From: JAAYEB01 sp035306725
GTDB lineage: Bacteria > Fibrobacterota > Chitinivibrionia > Chitinivibrionales > Chitinispirillaceae
Direction: 5' to 3'
Assembly (NCBI GenBank): GCA_035306725.1
Contig: DATGNN010000423.1
Location: forward strand, 1-9,232
Length of the DNA stretch: 9,232 nt
Positions 1 through 7,544 of this stretch are shown in pieces; within the stretch, counting starts at the first letter, position 1; each line of letters opens with the position of its first letter. Made by a program: the position numbers and the translations under genes. The notes beneath the pieces are model-generated. The model was given only the letters and a program-made list of their open reading frames with translations, was not told where the DNA came from and made no database searches.

Positions 1-813
1 TATACCTGCTGTTAAGATATCAGTTGGATGATTAAATCTTTTCCCAATTCTTATAGAAAGTAAGGGAAGAATCCATGCTTCTATCCCTGCCGGAACCATG
101 ACTGTTTCATAATTTTTACTATAAGCGATATCAATTGCAGCACTATATGGGACTGTTCCCTTCAGAGTATCATGCCACATTATGCCACCACGAATACTTT
201 GTGGTAATTCATTGTTGAAAAGAGAATTGTCATCTTCAAGATACCTTGTGTTACGTCCGGCAACATGAATAAAAGCAGCTCCTGCATTTAATTTACCATA
301 TATCAGTTCAAATACAGCTCCACCACTGGCTGTTAATCCGTAAGAAGTTGTTTCTGCCATACGATGTTGAATACCGTTTGCAGCTATTGCAACTGCGAAA
401 CGATTCCTGCGCAGACCGATACTGAAAGACCCCATTGAAGCTTGTTCAGAACCGAATGCATCTTCGAATTGTCCCCGTTCATCTGTACGTAGAAAATCAA
501 TAGACTGACTTTGAAAAGAAACACCAAAAAACCATCTTGGGAAAACCCATCCGGTTTCGATAAATCCACGCCTGAGGTCATCCGACATTTTTCCGAAATC
601 AATAGAAACATAAGGTTTCATTCTAAGGGAGATACCCGCTGGATTATAGAAGCTAAAACCTCCTGCTCCCAATGCTGTACCGGCACTTCCCATACCTGTT
701 GCTCTGGGATCAACAGGTTCTTCAACAAAACCGTACCATGCAGACTGTCCGTAAATGGTTGTAAGGAGTATAAAACAAAAAAGCCCGAAAGCCGGCATTA
801 TTTTTTTTCGCAT
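1..813 (-). CDS. PorV/PorQ-family (UPF0164-like) outer membrane protein, C-terminus cut off by window edge
   Basis: The frame is open from ATG at 813 to base 1, giving 271 residues with no stop, so the C-terminal part lies outside the window. The start is well supported: GGAG (824-821) sits 7 bases before the ATG. The N-terminus MRKKIMPAFGLFCFILLTT is a classic signal peptide, probably cleaved near YGQSA. Mature residues ~26-50 carry DPRATGMGSAGTALG followed by FSFYNPAGI, the hallmark opening of PorV/PorQ and UPF0164 proteins (known family pattern). The rest alternates aromatic and polar residues with glycines (for example FSIGLRRNRFAVAIAANG), as in transmembrane beta strands. PorV of characterised type IX systems is an outer-membrane barrel that binds the C-terminal domain of secreted cargo; many relatives have no assigned role. 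The gene lies 204 bases downstream of another member of the family (1018-2091), so this is a divergent paralogous pair. Exact function is unknown. Confidence 0.88.
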   Translation of the reverse strand, partial: MRKKIMPAFGLFCFILLTTIYGQSAWYGFVEEPVDPRATGMGSAGTALGAGGFSFYNPAGISLRMKPYVSIDFGKMSDDLRRGFIETGWVFPRWFFGVSFQSQSIDFLRTDERGQFEDAFGSEQASMGSFSIGLRRNRFAVAIAANGIQHRMAETTSYGLTASGGAVFELIYGKLNAGAAFIHVAGRNTRYLEDDNSLFNNELPQSIRGGIMWHDTLKGTVPYSAAIDIAYSKNYETVMVPAGIEAWILPLLSIRIGKRFNHPTDILTAGI

Positions 814-857
814 CAATTTTCTCCGTATATTTAGACTTAATTTTCCAATAGCATCAA

Positions 858-863
858 ATTATA
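858..863 (-). promoter_or_regulatory. Possible -10 element upstream of the truncated PorV-like gene
   Basis: The minus strand reads TATAAT here, 45 bases before the ATG at 813, in an AT-rich gap of 204 bases. No good -35 is found at 16-18 bases; the best match, TTTATA, is at a spacing of only 15. The gene may instead be read through from 1018-2091, because I see no convincing U-tailed terminator in the gap. The only hairpin near the upstream stop is a short CCAG/CTGG pair at about 985-996 with no T-run after it. Confidence 0.22.
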
Positions 864-1017
864 TGTTCATCCGTATAATATAAACCTGTTTTTTCTTTAA
901 TCCTTTAAAATTGCGCTATAGCATTATTCAATAGAACCAAACTGTAAACAGGTATAAAATCTTTTAAGTAATTTTCTTTTAATACCAGAAATCTGGAATT
1001 CAGGTACAATCGTTTGT

Positions 1018-2091
1018 TTAGAATGATATGCTTAAATCAATCTGTTGATCAATACCAGCCCACGCTTTATCTGTTGCAATACCATAATTCAATTTCAAAT
1101 CCTGTCTGGAACGCGACAGGTCAAAAGAAAAACCTGATGTAATTCTGAACGGGAAAACACTCAGGTATTTTTCAGATTTACTTATTAAATTTCCATTTAT
1201 CAGAAAATCGCCAATTCCTGCCCTTATATAAAATTTATCCCAGTACTGCCATTCCCACCCGGCACCAAGATTTGCTTCAGGACGGTAAAGACGGTTCCAT
1301 TTCCCATCAAAAAAATAGCCTCTAAGATCGATATTCCATATAAGCGGCTTGTCGAGTAATGTACCTTTGTATCTGCTGCCTAATGTAATTGAGGGTAATG
1401 GACGGTCTTCAACAACAGAACTCAGGTAATCATTGTTTGTTCTGATTTCCCAGTCCATGTATGCACCAACATCTCTTATAACCAGTGCCAGATTCAATTT
1501 ATCTGAATGTTTGTAAGCTAACGCAAAATCAAATGAACCTATCCCGCCCTTTGTTGAAGAGTATGTGACATTCCCATTTTCATCGGAAGCAGTGGGAAGT
1601 CGCTGATAAAAAATCCCGACGTTAATACCTGCACTGAATTTACGATTAATATAGTAACTGAAACCAATTTTTGTTGTTAATGTTGTATATGAAGCATTGT
1701 CGATGGGCTCTTCATTACTGTCATATAGATCATTCAGGAATGGATCACCCCTGTAAAGAAATGAAATGCCGGCTCCGACACGGGGTGGAACGTGAAATTC
1801 ATATGAAGCAAATGCTTCTGTTCTGCCAAAAGAACGCAGGCCAATACCTACCGAGGCTTTTTTAGTTTTCGACATTGCCATAATTGCCGGATTCCACCAT
1901 GGGGTCATATAGTCAGGATATGCAGTATTGGCTCCACCTTGGGCAAGAGCTGCTGCACCGGCAGGCGCACGCAGATAAGCTCCCGAAGCACCTCCGATTA
2001 CTGACGCTTCAGAGACCGCGTTAGTTAATAAAAAGCATAGTCCTGTAAACAGGCCAGACTTAATTTTATTTTGCCATAACAATCTTACCAA
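1018..2091 (-). CDS. PorV/PorQ-like outer membrane beta-barrel protein
   Basis: A complete protein of up to 357 residues. No ATG is usable: the frame opens with TTG at 2091, and a second TTG at 2082 is equally possible. Both lie inside the end of the preceding gene (overlap 26 or 17 bases), so translation is probably coupled to it. A signal peptide follows (KSGLFTGLCFLLTNAVSEA, cleaved before SVIGG). Residues ~38-70 read YLRAPAGAAALAQGG, then a segment ending in WWNPAI, matching the PorV/UPF0164 N-terminal pattern of an Ala/Gly-rich stretch followed by W/Y-NPA. The remainder is rich in aromatic-alternating strands and ends in ...DLSISF, with the terminal Phe typical of outer-membrane barrels recognised by the BAM complex. 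It is homologous in layout to the gene at 1-813 but clearly diverged. The partner gene just upstream ends in a type IX-like tail, which fits a shuttle or anchor role; that is inference. Confidence 0.88.
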   Translation of the reverse strand: MVRLLWQNKIKSGLFTGLCFLLTNAVSEASVIGGASGAYLRAPAGAAALAQGGANTAYPDYMTPWWNPAIMAMSKTKKASVGIGLRSFGRTEAFASYEFHVPPRVGAGISFLYRGDPFLNDLYDSNEEPIDNASYTTLTTKIGFSYYINRKFSAGINVGIFYQRLPTASDENGNVTYSSTKGGIGSFDFALAYKHSDKLNLALVIRDVGAYMDWEIRTNNDYLSSVVEDRPLPSITLGSRYKGTLLDKPLIWNIDLRGYFFDGKWNRLYRPEANLGAGWEWQYWDKFYIRAGIGDFLINGNLISKSEKYLSVFPFRITSGFSFDLSRSRQDLKLNYGIATDKAWAGIDQQIDLSISF

Positions 2092-3643
2092 AAGCCCGTT
2101 CTCCGGTATCTGTAGTTATTTTATAATAATAAACTCCGGGAGCGACTTTTTTTCCTGAAGAATTTCTTCCATCCCAGAAATCTTCACGCTCCACAGTGCT
2201 TCGTCCAAAAGGACCGCCATCATTACCAGCTTTACGATTTTTATCTTTGATGACAGTTTTTACCAGATCCATATTGTAATCGTAAATCTTTATCGTAACT
2301 TTGGCATTTTCTGAGAGATTGTATATAAAAACTGACCGGCTCTCTTTTTCGTCGAAACCTCCGGCAGTGAGTATTCCCGGACGTGCGTAAGTTTTTTTTA
2401 ACCCTGGCCGTATCTTTGGTGCACGCTTGATAAGGTTAAATGCACCTGTGCTGATTCCAGGAATTTCCTGCTCCGAAAAGAAAAGACCCTCTGAAGTAGC
2501 AATCCATAAATACCCGTATTCATCACCAGTTTGAACAAACAATATATCTTCAAAAAGATCCGGAATATCAATGTCATACTTTTTAATCATCCGCGCCTGA
2601 AGCTCTGAAGAATATTCCTTGATAACTTTCAGCTTTTGATTAGTTAATGTGTCGCCTGTTGTATCCCGATAAACCTGAACCGTGTTATCTCCTGTAAGCA
2701 TGTAAATGTATTCATTTATTCCAAAAGTAACTGCCTTAGGAACATCATCTTCATCAAGTAGCATTCTCCAAAATCGGTTCTGACCATCGTACTTGAAAAA
2801 TTGCCATTTCTCTCTCTTCTGATCTCTTACTTTTATTACTCCATATAAAACAGGTATACTGTCGTCTTTTACAAAAAGAGATTCGAATTTTTTGAAACTT
2901 AAACCAGCATCCGATAATTCTGATTGGATACTGTTGTCCCATGAAGAATCAGTGGTATTAAAAACCCAGATCCTGGATGGTGTAGTAACAATAAGGTCGT
3001 TTTTTGTTGCATTAACCCCAGTAACCCTTGTCAAAGAATCCGGTTTATCAGCAAAGTTTATATTTTCAATTGCATTACCTGATGACCCGGGAGTGAATAT
3101 TGTAATATCGTCAATTTCAGGATTCCACTCCGCCACTCCGCCATCCATGCATGCGAAATAAAAAGACCCATTTAAGTAAACAGCATCAGTTGCACTTAGA
3201 TTTAATAAATTGTCTTCTGAAGATGTATCTTCTGGCCAGTTAAAGCGCTTTTTCTGGGGCTTATGACATGGATCCGTAATTTTTACACTTATAAAGTAGC
3301 TTGAATCAAGCCTGTTGCCCGAATCTACACAGGAAACAAGCCAACCACCTCCTGATGTCATATTAACAATATATTCATCATTGCCAGGGTAATAAGCGGA
3401 CCAGTTAGTTTCCATTGTAACAGTATGAGAATCTAAGGAACGGTTCCCCATAATTGAATTCAGCGCGAATCTGTTAGGATCAACGGTCAGCATACACAAG
3501 GTGTCACCATAGCCGGAAAGTTGAGCAATATAATTTGAAGTTATCCCTTTTTCCTGTTTGCATGGCTGAGCTTCAACAATGCTGAAAAAAGAGAGAACTA
3601 ACCCTGCTACAAAAAGGGATAAACATTTTTTATTGCCGGTCAT
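2066..3643 (-). CDS. Secreted propeller-like protein with C-terminal FlgD-like Ig / type IX-like sorting domain
   Basis: A protein of 525 residues from ATG at 3643. The open frame runs further upstream to 3745, but that would push the signal peptide 34 residues inside. The tandem ATGs at 3646/3643 follow AGG, and the second has the better 6-base spacing and begins MTGNKKCLSLFVAGLVLSFF, a signal peptide cleaved near VEA/QPC. Residues ~25-390 hold repeated hydrophobic-aromatic strands with motifs such as YLWIATSEGLFF (~378-389), like two-component-regulator or kelch-type propeller blades. Residues ~431-525 form a FlgD-like Ig domain: VTIKIYDYNMDLVKTV, then FWDGRNSSGKKVAPGVYYYK, ending in GKIVMAK. 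Such tails serve as type IX secretion signals in Bacteroidetes; in other FCB phyla this is presumed. The gene overlaps lolA upstream by 14 bases and the PorV-like gene downstream by up to 26. Substrate or partner is unknown. Confidence 0.85.
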   Translation of the reverse strand: MTGNKKCLSLFVAGLVLSFFSIVEAQPCKQEKGITSNYIAQLSGYGDTLCMLTVDPNRFALNSIMGNRSLDSHTVTMETNWSAYYPGNDEYIVNMTSGGGWLVSCVDSGNRLDSSYFISVKITDPCHKPQKKRFNWPEDTSSEDNLLNLSATDAVYLNGSFYFACMDGGVAEWNPEIDDITIFTPGSSGNAIENINFADKPDSLTRVTGVNATKNDLIVTTPSRIWVFNTTDSSWDNSIQSELSDAGLSFKKFESLFVKDDSIPVLYGVIKVRDQKREKWQFFKYDGQNRFWRMLLDEDDVPKAVTFGINEYIYMLTGDNTVQVYRDTTGDTLTNQKLKVIKEYSSELQARMIKKYDIDIPDLFEDILFVQTGDEYGYLWIATSEGLFFSEQEIPGISTGAFNLIKRAPKIRPGLKKTYARPGILTAGGFDEKESRSVFIYNLSENAKVTIKIYDYNMDLVKTVIKDKNRKAGNDGGPFGRSTVEREDFWDGRNSSGKKVAPGVYYYKITTDTGERAFGKIVMAK

Positions 3644-4253
3644 CATGAACCTGCACTTCATCTGGTATATCAAACCGGAAAACCTCCGCAGGAATTTTAG
3701 CACCAAAAACTGTTTTTTTGAAAATATATGTATGTACATTTCCATTATGGTCAGTTAAACGTAATTTTTTAACAATACCACTTTTTGACTCTGCGGTTAC
3801 TGTAATATCTGTATAAAAAGAATCCGAATCTTTGTTGTCTGTGTTCCAGAAAAGGACTGTTTCAGAGCCGGATTTTTCCTTTTCTTTGTAAGAATACCCA
3901 GTTAGAAAACTTGATAACAGTTGGGAAGGATGCCAGGAGAGATCGATATCTTGAAGATTTTTGATAATTACCTGGGAATTTTTTTTGCTGTATTGCCAGT
4001 AAGTCACTCCATCACTGACCAGAGTTTCAGCTCCCAGATCAACCCGGAATTTATCTCCGGGACTAACTGCCAGCTTTCCTGATTTTTTCTCTTCACGCTC
4101 ACGCACGCTCCAGTAAAGGGTCATGTCGATTTGTGCCTGAATTGTAGTCAGTGAATTGTATTTTTGTCTGATCAAATCAAGTATAGCTGGTTCAGAAGAA
4201 AATACCTGAAAAGAAAAAACAGTTGTTAAGAGAATTAAAATTGTTCGGATCAC
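3630..4253 (-). CDS. lolA: LolA-family outer-membrane lipoprotein carrier
   Basis: A protein of 207 residues starting with GTG at 4253. A stop lies a few codons upstream in frame, and the nearby ATG (4255) is out of frame and followed at once by TGA. An N-terminal signal peptide (IRTILILLTTVFSFQVFSS) sends it to the periplasm. The LolA fold signature is clear: KSGKLAVSPGDKFRVD (~57-72), then VSDGVTYWQYSKKNSQVIIK (~79-98), matching the family pattern G-x-L/F-x-hydrophobic-x-P-x-K-F/L-R followed by x-SDG-x-x-x-W-x-Y and Q-V-x-V. Length fits (LolA is about 180-220 residues). Family members ferry lipoproteins from LolCDE at the inner membrane across the periplasm to the outer membrane. The gene follows ftsK, as in E. 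coli. Its end overlaps the next gene by 14 bases. A more distant LolA-like role, for example for a specific cargo, cannot be excluded. Confidence 0.85.
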   Translation of the reverse strand: MIRTILILLTTVFSFQVFSSEPAILDLIRQKYNSLTTIQAQIDMTLYWSVREREEKKSGKLAVSPGDKFRVDLGAETLVSDGVTYWQYSKKNSQVIIKNLQDIDLSWHPSQLLSSFLTGYSYKEKEKSGSETVLFWNTDNKDSDSFYTDITVTAESKSGIVKKLRLTDHNGNVHTYIFKKTVFGAKIPAEVFRFDIPDEVQVHDDRQ

Positions 4254-4265
4254 ATCAATCCAATC

Positions 4266-4295
4266 ATTTTACAGTTTATATCTAAAAAATGACAA
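4266..4295 (-). promoter_or_regulatory. Candidate sigma70-type promoter before lolA
   Basis: In the 180-base gap between ftsK and lolA the minus strand has TTGTCA (4295-4290) and TAAAAT (4271-4266), each matching five of six consensus bases, with an 18-base spacer. The predicted transcript start, about 4259, lies only some 6 bases before the GTG, which would leave almost no leader and remove the weak GGA upstream. It is therefore either a nearly leaderless transcript or a chance match. The rest of the gap shows no U-tailed terminator after ftsK, so read-through from ftsK is also possible. Confidence 0.3.
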
Positions 4296-4433
4296 TCAAC
4301 TTATCATGTGCAGTTTGTATCCAAAACTTTAGAGATCATCAAGTAGATTTAAGACTTTCCTGATACCTATGAGTATGCTATGTGAATGGCTGCAAAGCAG
4401 ATTGTACAAATTCATTACCATTCAGGCAATAAA

Positions 4434-6932
4434 TTATCTTAGCCGGCTTAGATGTTCATCAAGCTCATCTGGTTTCACAAGCACTTCACGCACTTTACTA
4501 CCTTCCTGAGGTCCAACAAACCCAGTTCTTTCAAGTTCATCCATAAGACGCCCAGCACGGGCATATCCTATTTTCATACGACGTTGTAACAGAGAAGTTG
4601 ATCCCTGCCCAATGTTGACAATAATATTAGCAGCTTCTTCAAACAACTCATCCCTGTCTTCATTAGCAAATATACTTTCTCCACTGCCGTGATTACCGTC
4701 AATTTCTTCTATAAAACTTTCAATTTTCTGAATTATTACTTTTTGACTTCTAATCTCTGCTACGATTTTCTCAACATCTTCTTCAGAAATAAAAGCTCCA
4801 TGAAATCGTTCTATCTCCGGAGCACCGTTGCGTAAAAACAACATGTCACCCATTCCAAGAAGTTTTTCGGCACCTACATGCCCGAGAATAGTTCGGGAAT
4901 CGGTGGACTGAATTGTTCTGAAACCTATACGGGAGGTTAGATTCGCTTTAATAGGTCCGGTAATTATATCTACTGATGGACGTTGTGTTGCTACAATGAG
5001 ATGTATACCTACAGCCCGGGCCAGTTGCGCAATTCTTTGAATTAACCCCTCTACATCTTTCGATGCAGTCATCATAAGATCAGCCAATTCATCAACTATG
5101 ATAACGATGAAAGGAAGTGCTTTATTGTCTTCTTCAGGCAGAACACCTTCAATTTTTCCATTTTCGACCCTGGAATTAAAAGAATCCACATTGCGGGCAC
5201 CCACTTTTGCCAGCATTCTGTAACGGCGTTCCATTTCTATAACACCCCATTGAAGTGCTTTCACAGCTTCTTTTGATTCTGTAACTACAGGCGACATCAA
5301 ATGGGGGATACCCTCATAAAATGCAAGTTCAACTTTCTTGGGGTCAATCATGATTAAACGAAGTTCTTCCGGTTTTTTGGTCATCAAAAGGCTGCAGATA
5401 ATTGAATTTATGCAAACACTTTTACCCGATCCGGTTTGTCCAGCGATTAGAACATGAGGCATTTTAGTAATATCTGTTACATAAGGAGCACCCGAAATAT
5501 TAGTTCCAATAATTACCGGGAGTTTTGCTTTCGATTTACGAAATGCATCAGAAAGCAGTATGTGTTTAAAATGAACAATCTGACGTTCTGTATTTGGAAG
5601 TTCAATGCCAACTGCCGATTTTCCTGGAATTGGAGCTTCAATACGGATTCTTTGTCCGCTAACTGCCATAGATATATCATCATGAAGATTTACAACCCTG
5701 CTAACTTTTATTCCGGGAGCAAGTTCTATTTCATAACGGGTTACAACTGGTCCGGGACTGACAAAAACAACCTTCCCTTCAACATTGAAATTCATTAATG
5801 TTTTTTCGAGAGTTAAAGAGTTACTCTCAATACATTCCTTGTCGACCATACTTGAAAGAGGAGGTGGGTCAGGCAAAACCGTTGGATCGGGTATCTTGTA
5901 AGGTTTCGAAGATGATTCCTGTTTATCAGAACGGGAATGAACATTTTCCCTTTCATTTAGTTCCGCAGAGATGCCACTTTCATAATCATATTCAGGCTCT
6001 TCATCCAACTCTATTTCAGAAGTTTCTATTGTCATAATCTTGATAGGTTCATTTCTTCTGGCTCTGAAAGCTGCTAATTCCTGGTCTATACCCTCTTTTA
6101 CTTCCTCTTCAACATCCTCGATTTTTTCCAGTGCAGTTGATTGGGAATCGTTTTCAACGACTTCTTCTGTTTCGGTTTTTTCAGAAACAGATTGTTGTTC
6201 AGACAGGTCTGCCTGTTTTTTTGAAACTGAATTACACTGTTTTTCTTCTTTGCGTTTCTCTTTTTGAGCTTTTTTTTCAGCACTTCTTTTTTCTGCAATC
6301 TGAGCGGCAAGTTCTCTCTTTTCCCGACTTTCTTCAAGATTCCTTTTGATTTGTATCCATATTACTGCAAACCTTGCAGTACACCAGTTTATTCCAGCCC
6401 GTAACCATCGAATCAGGCATTGAGGTGAAATTCTAAACCAGCTTAAAATCGTTACAAGCAATGCAAGTATTGTTATAAAATAAGGTCCAAACTGATACCT
6501 GCCGAATATAGGCTTATAGATAAATCGAAGCAGTAATAAACCTATAAAGTTTTCTGAAGAATTGAATTCAGCTTGTAAAACGATTAGTGGAAGGTTATGA
6601 ATGGCAAGCAACAAACATACTTCAAAGGTAAGAATCGTCCAATAAAAAAGTATGCGAAACTGAAGCAGGTCTCCGCGCATGCGGATCCAACCGATATAAC
6701 AGATTGCAGCAGGAAATACAAATACCGGAATTGGACCGAACAGATAGATCAATCCGCTCGAAAGGCTTGTTCCAAGAAAGGAGCCCAGAATGTTTGTATC
6801 TTTGTTAATAAAATGAGATATCAAAGAGATTAAAACCAAAATACCCAAAGCCAGAAAGATTAGTCCCCAGATTTCATGTCCGAAATCAGCTTGAGTATTA
6901 ACAATCTTTTTTTCCTTTTTCTTTTTAGCCAT
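4434..6932 (-). CDS. ftsK: DNA translocase FtsK/SpoIIIE
   Basis: A protein of 832 residues from ATG at 6932 (MAKKKKEKK...). A TTG ten codons upstream is open but adds nothing recognisable. Domains in order: about four membrane helices within residues ~21-170; a charged, Lys/Glu-rich linker (~195-350); the FtsK alpha/beta motor with Walker A GQTGSGKS (~498-505), Walker B FIVIIVDELADLM (~608-620) and the family motif ATQRPSVDIITG (~648-659); and a C-terminal winged-helix gamma domain (~760-820, including SLLQRRMKIGYARAGRLMDE), which in FtsK binds polar KOPS sequences and contacts XerD. It pumps chromosomal DNA through the septum and helps resolve dimers at dif. The linker is much shorter than in E. 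coli FtsK and similar to SpoIIIE-sized proteins. The gene overlaps the upstream thiD2-like stop by 8 bases, suggesting coupled translation, and is followed by lolA. Confidence 0.97.
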   Translation of the reverse strand: MAKKKKEKKIVNTQADFGHEIWGLIFLALGILVLISLISHFINKDTNILGSFLGTSLSSGLIYLFGPIPVFVFPAAICYIGWIRMRGDLLQFRILFYWTILTFEVCLLLAIHNLPLIVLQAEFNSSENFIGLLLLRFIYKPIFGRYQFGPYFITILALLVTILSWFRISPQCLIRWLRAGINWCTARFAVIWIQIKRNLEESREKRELAAQIAEKRSAEKKAQKEKRKEEKQCNSVSKKQADLSEQQSVSEKTETEEVVENDSQSTALEKIEDVEEEVKEGIDQELAAFRARRNEPIKIMTIETSEIELDEEPEYDYESGISAELNERENVHSRSDKQESSSKPYKIPDPTVLPDPPPLSSMVDKECIESNSLTLEKTLMNFNVEGKVVFVSPGPVVTRYEIELAPGIKVSRVVNLHDDISMAVSGQRIRIEAPIPGKSAVGIELPNTERQIVHFKHILLSDAFRKSKAKLPVIIGTNISGAPYVTDITKMPHVLIAGQTGSGKSVCINSIICSLLMTKKPEELRLIMIDPKKVELAFYEGIPHLMSPVVTESKEAVKALQWGVIEMERRYRMLAKVGARNVDSFNSRVENGKIEGVLPEEDNKALPFIVIIVDELADLMMTASKDVEGLIQRIAQLARAVGIHLIVATQRPSVDIITGPIKANLTSRIGFRTIQSTDSRTILGHVGAEKLLGMGDMLFLRNGAPEIERFHGAFISEEDVEKIVAEIRSQKVIIQKIESFIEEIDGNHGSGESIFANEDRDELFEEAANIIVNIGQGSTSLLQRRMKIGYARAGRLMDELERTGFVGPQEGSKVREVLVKPDELDEHLSRLR

Positions 6933-7353
6933 GGTTTTCAGATTCCCAGAATTGTTTTTCAAGTTTATAAAGTGAAAACCTCACTTTTTTAAATTTCTCG
7001 GATAATGAAGACTCACTGGTTATTTTGGAATACTCCTCAATTACCCTGGCAGCTTCCTGGGCGCGTTTAAATCCTGCATATACAATATCATTTTTGCTTT
7101 CCCGAAAAAGCTCCTCGGGCCTGTTGGAATCCGAAAAACAATCAGTTACTGTATCTCGGTTTTTTAACAATATTTCCCTGCCAAACCGCATTTCTACTTG
7201 AACAAGAGAGTGCCGAATTGATTTAAATGTAATCGATATTTCAGAATCGTTTTTAATAAAACGAAAATATTCTTCAATAACCCTAAGTGCTTCCCGCAAC
7301 CTGTTTATATTTGCATCAAGTATGCGATAAACTGTATCAAGTGCCTCAGTCAG
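6925..7353 (-). CDS. Stand-alone ThiD2-like protein (domain found N-terminal to ThiE)
   Basis: A protein of about 142 residues if translation starts at CTG (7353). There is no ATG in the frame, which opens only after a TAA at 7386-7384. TTG at 7299 would start inside the conserved block RILDANINRLREALRVIEEY, so a start upstream is needed. CTG at 7353 has GGAG 6 bases before it; ATT at 7374, with AAGG 7 bases before it, is the alternative. The protein is an internal duplication: NINRLREALRVIEEYFRF aligns with AGFKRAQEAARVIEEYSKI, and each copy ends in an R-H/F-SL-x-x-x-E segment. This two-repeat helical pattern is that of the domain preceding ThiE in cyanobacteria and others, described as ThiD2 (HMP-P kinase) in Aquificae. 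A role in thiamine pyrimidine phosphorylation is therefore possible. No ThiE domain follows; the next gene, overlapping by 8 bases, is ftsK. Confidence 0.78.
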   Translation of the reverse strand: MTEALDTVYRILDANINRLREALRVIEEYFRFIKNDSEISITFKSIRHSLVQVEMRFGREILLKNRDTVTDCFSDSNRPEELFRESKNDIVYAGFKRAQEAARVIEEYSKITSESSLSEKFKKVRFSLYKLEKQFWESENHG

Positions 7354-7359
7354 ATATTT

Positions 7360-7363
7360 CTCC
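7360..7363 (-). promoter_or_regulatory. Ribosome binding site deciding the non-ATG thiD2-like start
   Basis: The minus strand reads GGAG, 6 bases before the in-frame CTG at 7353-7351. It is the best-placed Shine-Dalgarno match upstream of the conserved RILDAN block and argues for the CTG start. A weaker AAGG (7385-7382) serves the alternative ATT at 7374. Confidence 0.45.
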
Positions 7364-7463
7364 GGTAGTTTAATTTTGTAACCTTAGATAATCATGAAAA
7401 TAACTAATGAATTTGCTTCAGGTCGAAAATTAAATAAGTAACAATAATAGATTATTTGATAAT

Positions 7464-7488
7464 ATGTTATTCCTTTTAAAAATAACAT
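7464..7488. repeat. 8-bp inverted repeat at the probable transcript start of the thiD2-like gene
   Basis: ATGTTATT (7464-7471) and AATAACAT (7481-7488) are perfect reverse complements separated by 9 bases. The right arm touches the TATAAT element at 7492-7487, so the dyad spans the expected start of the minus-strand transcript. It could be an operator or a 5' hairpin in the leader; its high A+T content means chance is a real alternative. Confidence 0.4.
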
Positions 7489-7495
7489 TATAGCA
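7487..7495 (-). promoter_or_regulatory. Extended -10 promoter for the thiD2-like gene and ftsK
   Basis: The minus strand reads TGC followed by TATAAT, an exact extended -10 (TG-n-TATAAT). No -35 hexamer matches at 16-18 bases upstream, which extended -10 promoters tolerate. It would give a leader of about 125 bases before the thiD2-like start at 7353, and since that gene overlaps ftsK it would also drive ftsK. Confidence 0.45.
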
Positions 7496-7544
7496 ATCTT
7501 AAATATTACCTTTTTTAAAGGATTGTGGGCCTTGTTTAAAATAG

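Noticed and set aside
511..834. Plus-strand 107-codon open frame
   Set aside because: It lies opposite the well-supported PorV-like gene, which has a signal peptide, ribosome site and family motifs; the plus-strand product shows no recognisable features.
3644..3745. N-terminal extension of the propeller/FlgD-like protein to 3745
   Set aside because: It would bury the signal peptide 34 residues inside the protein and overlap lolA by 116 bases; the ATG at 3643 with AGG at proper spacing is better.
4329..4421. 30-codon minus-strand ORF (MVMNLYNLL...) between ftsK and lolA
   Set aside because: Too short, no good ribosome site, no known motif; open frames of this length are expected by chance.
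6040..6349. Several open frames on both strands opposite or inside the ftsK linker region
   Set aside because: The ftsK linker is low-complexity (Lys/Glu codons), so its other frames stay open by composition and give Ser/Phe- or Lys-rich strings.
6933..6962. TTG start of ftsK ten codons upstream
   Set aside because: ATG at 6932 begins a typical MAKKKK N-terminus and overlaps the previous stop by 8 bases; the extension adds no conserved residues.
7354..7486. TPP riboswitch upstream of the thiD2-like gene
   Set aside because: The leader lacks the CTGAGA core and other THI-box elements and is almost entirely A/T.
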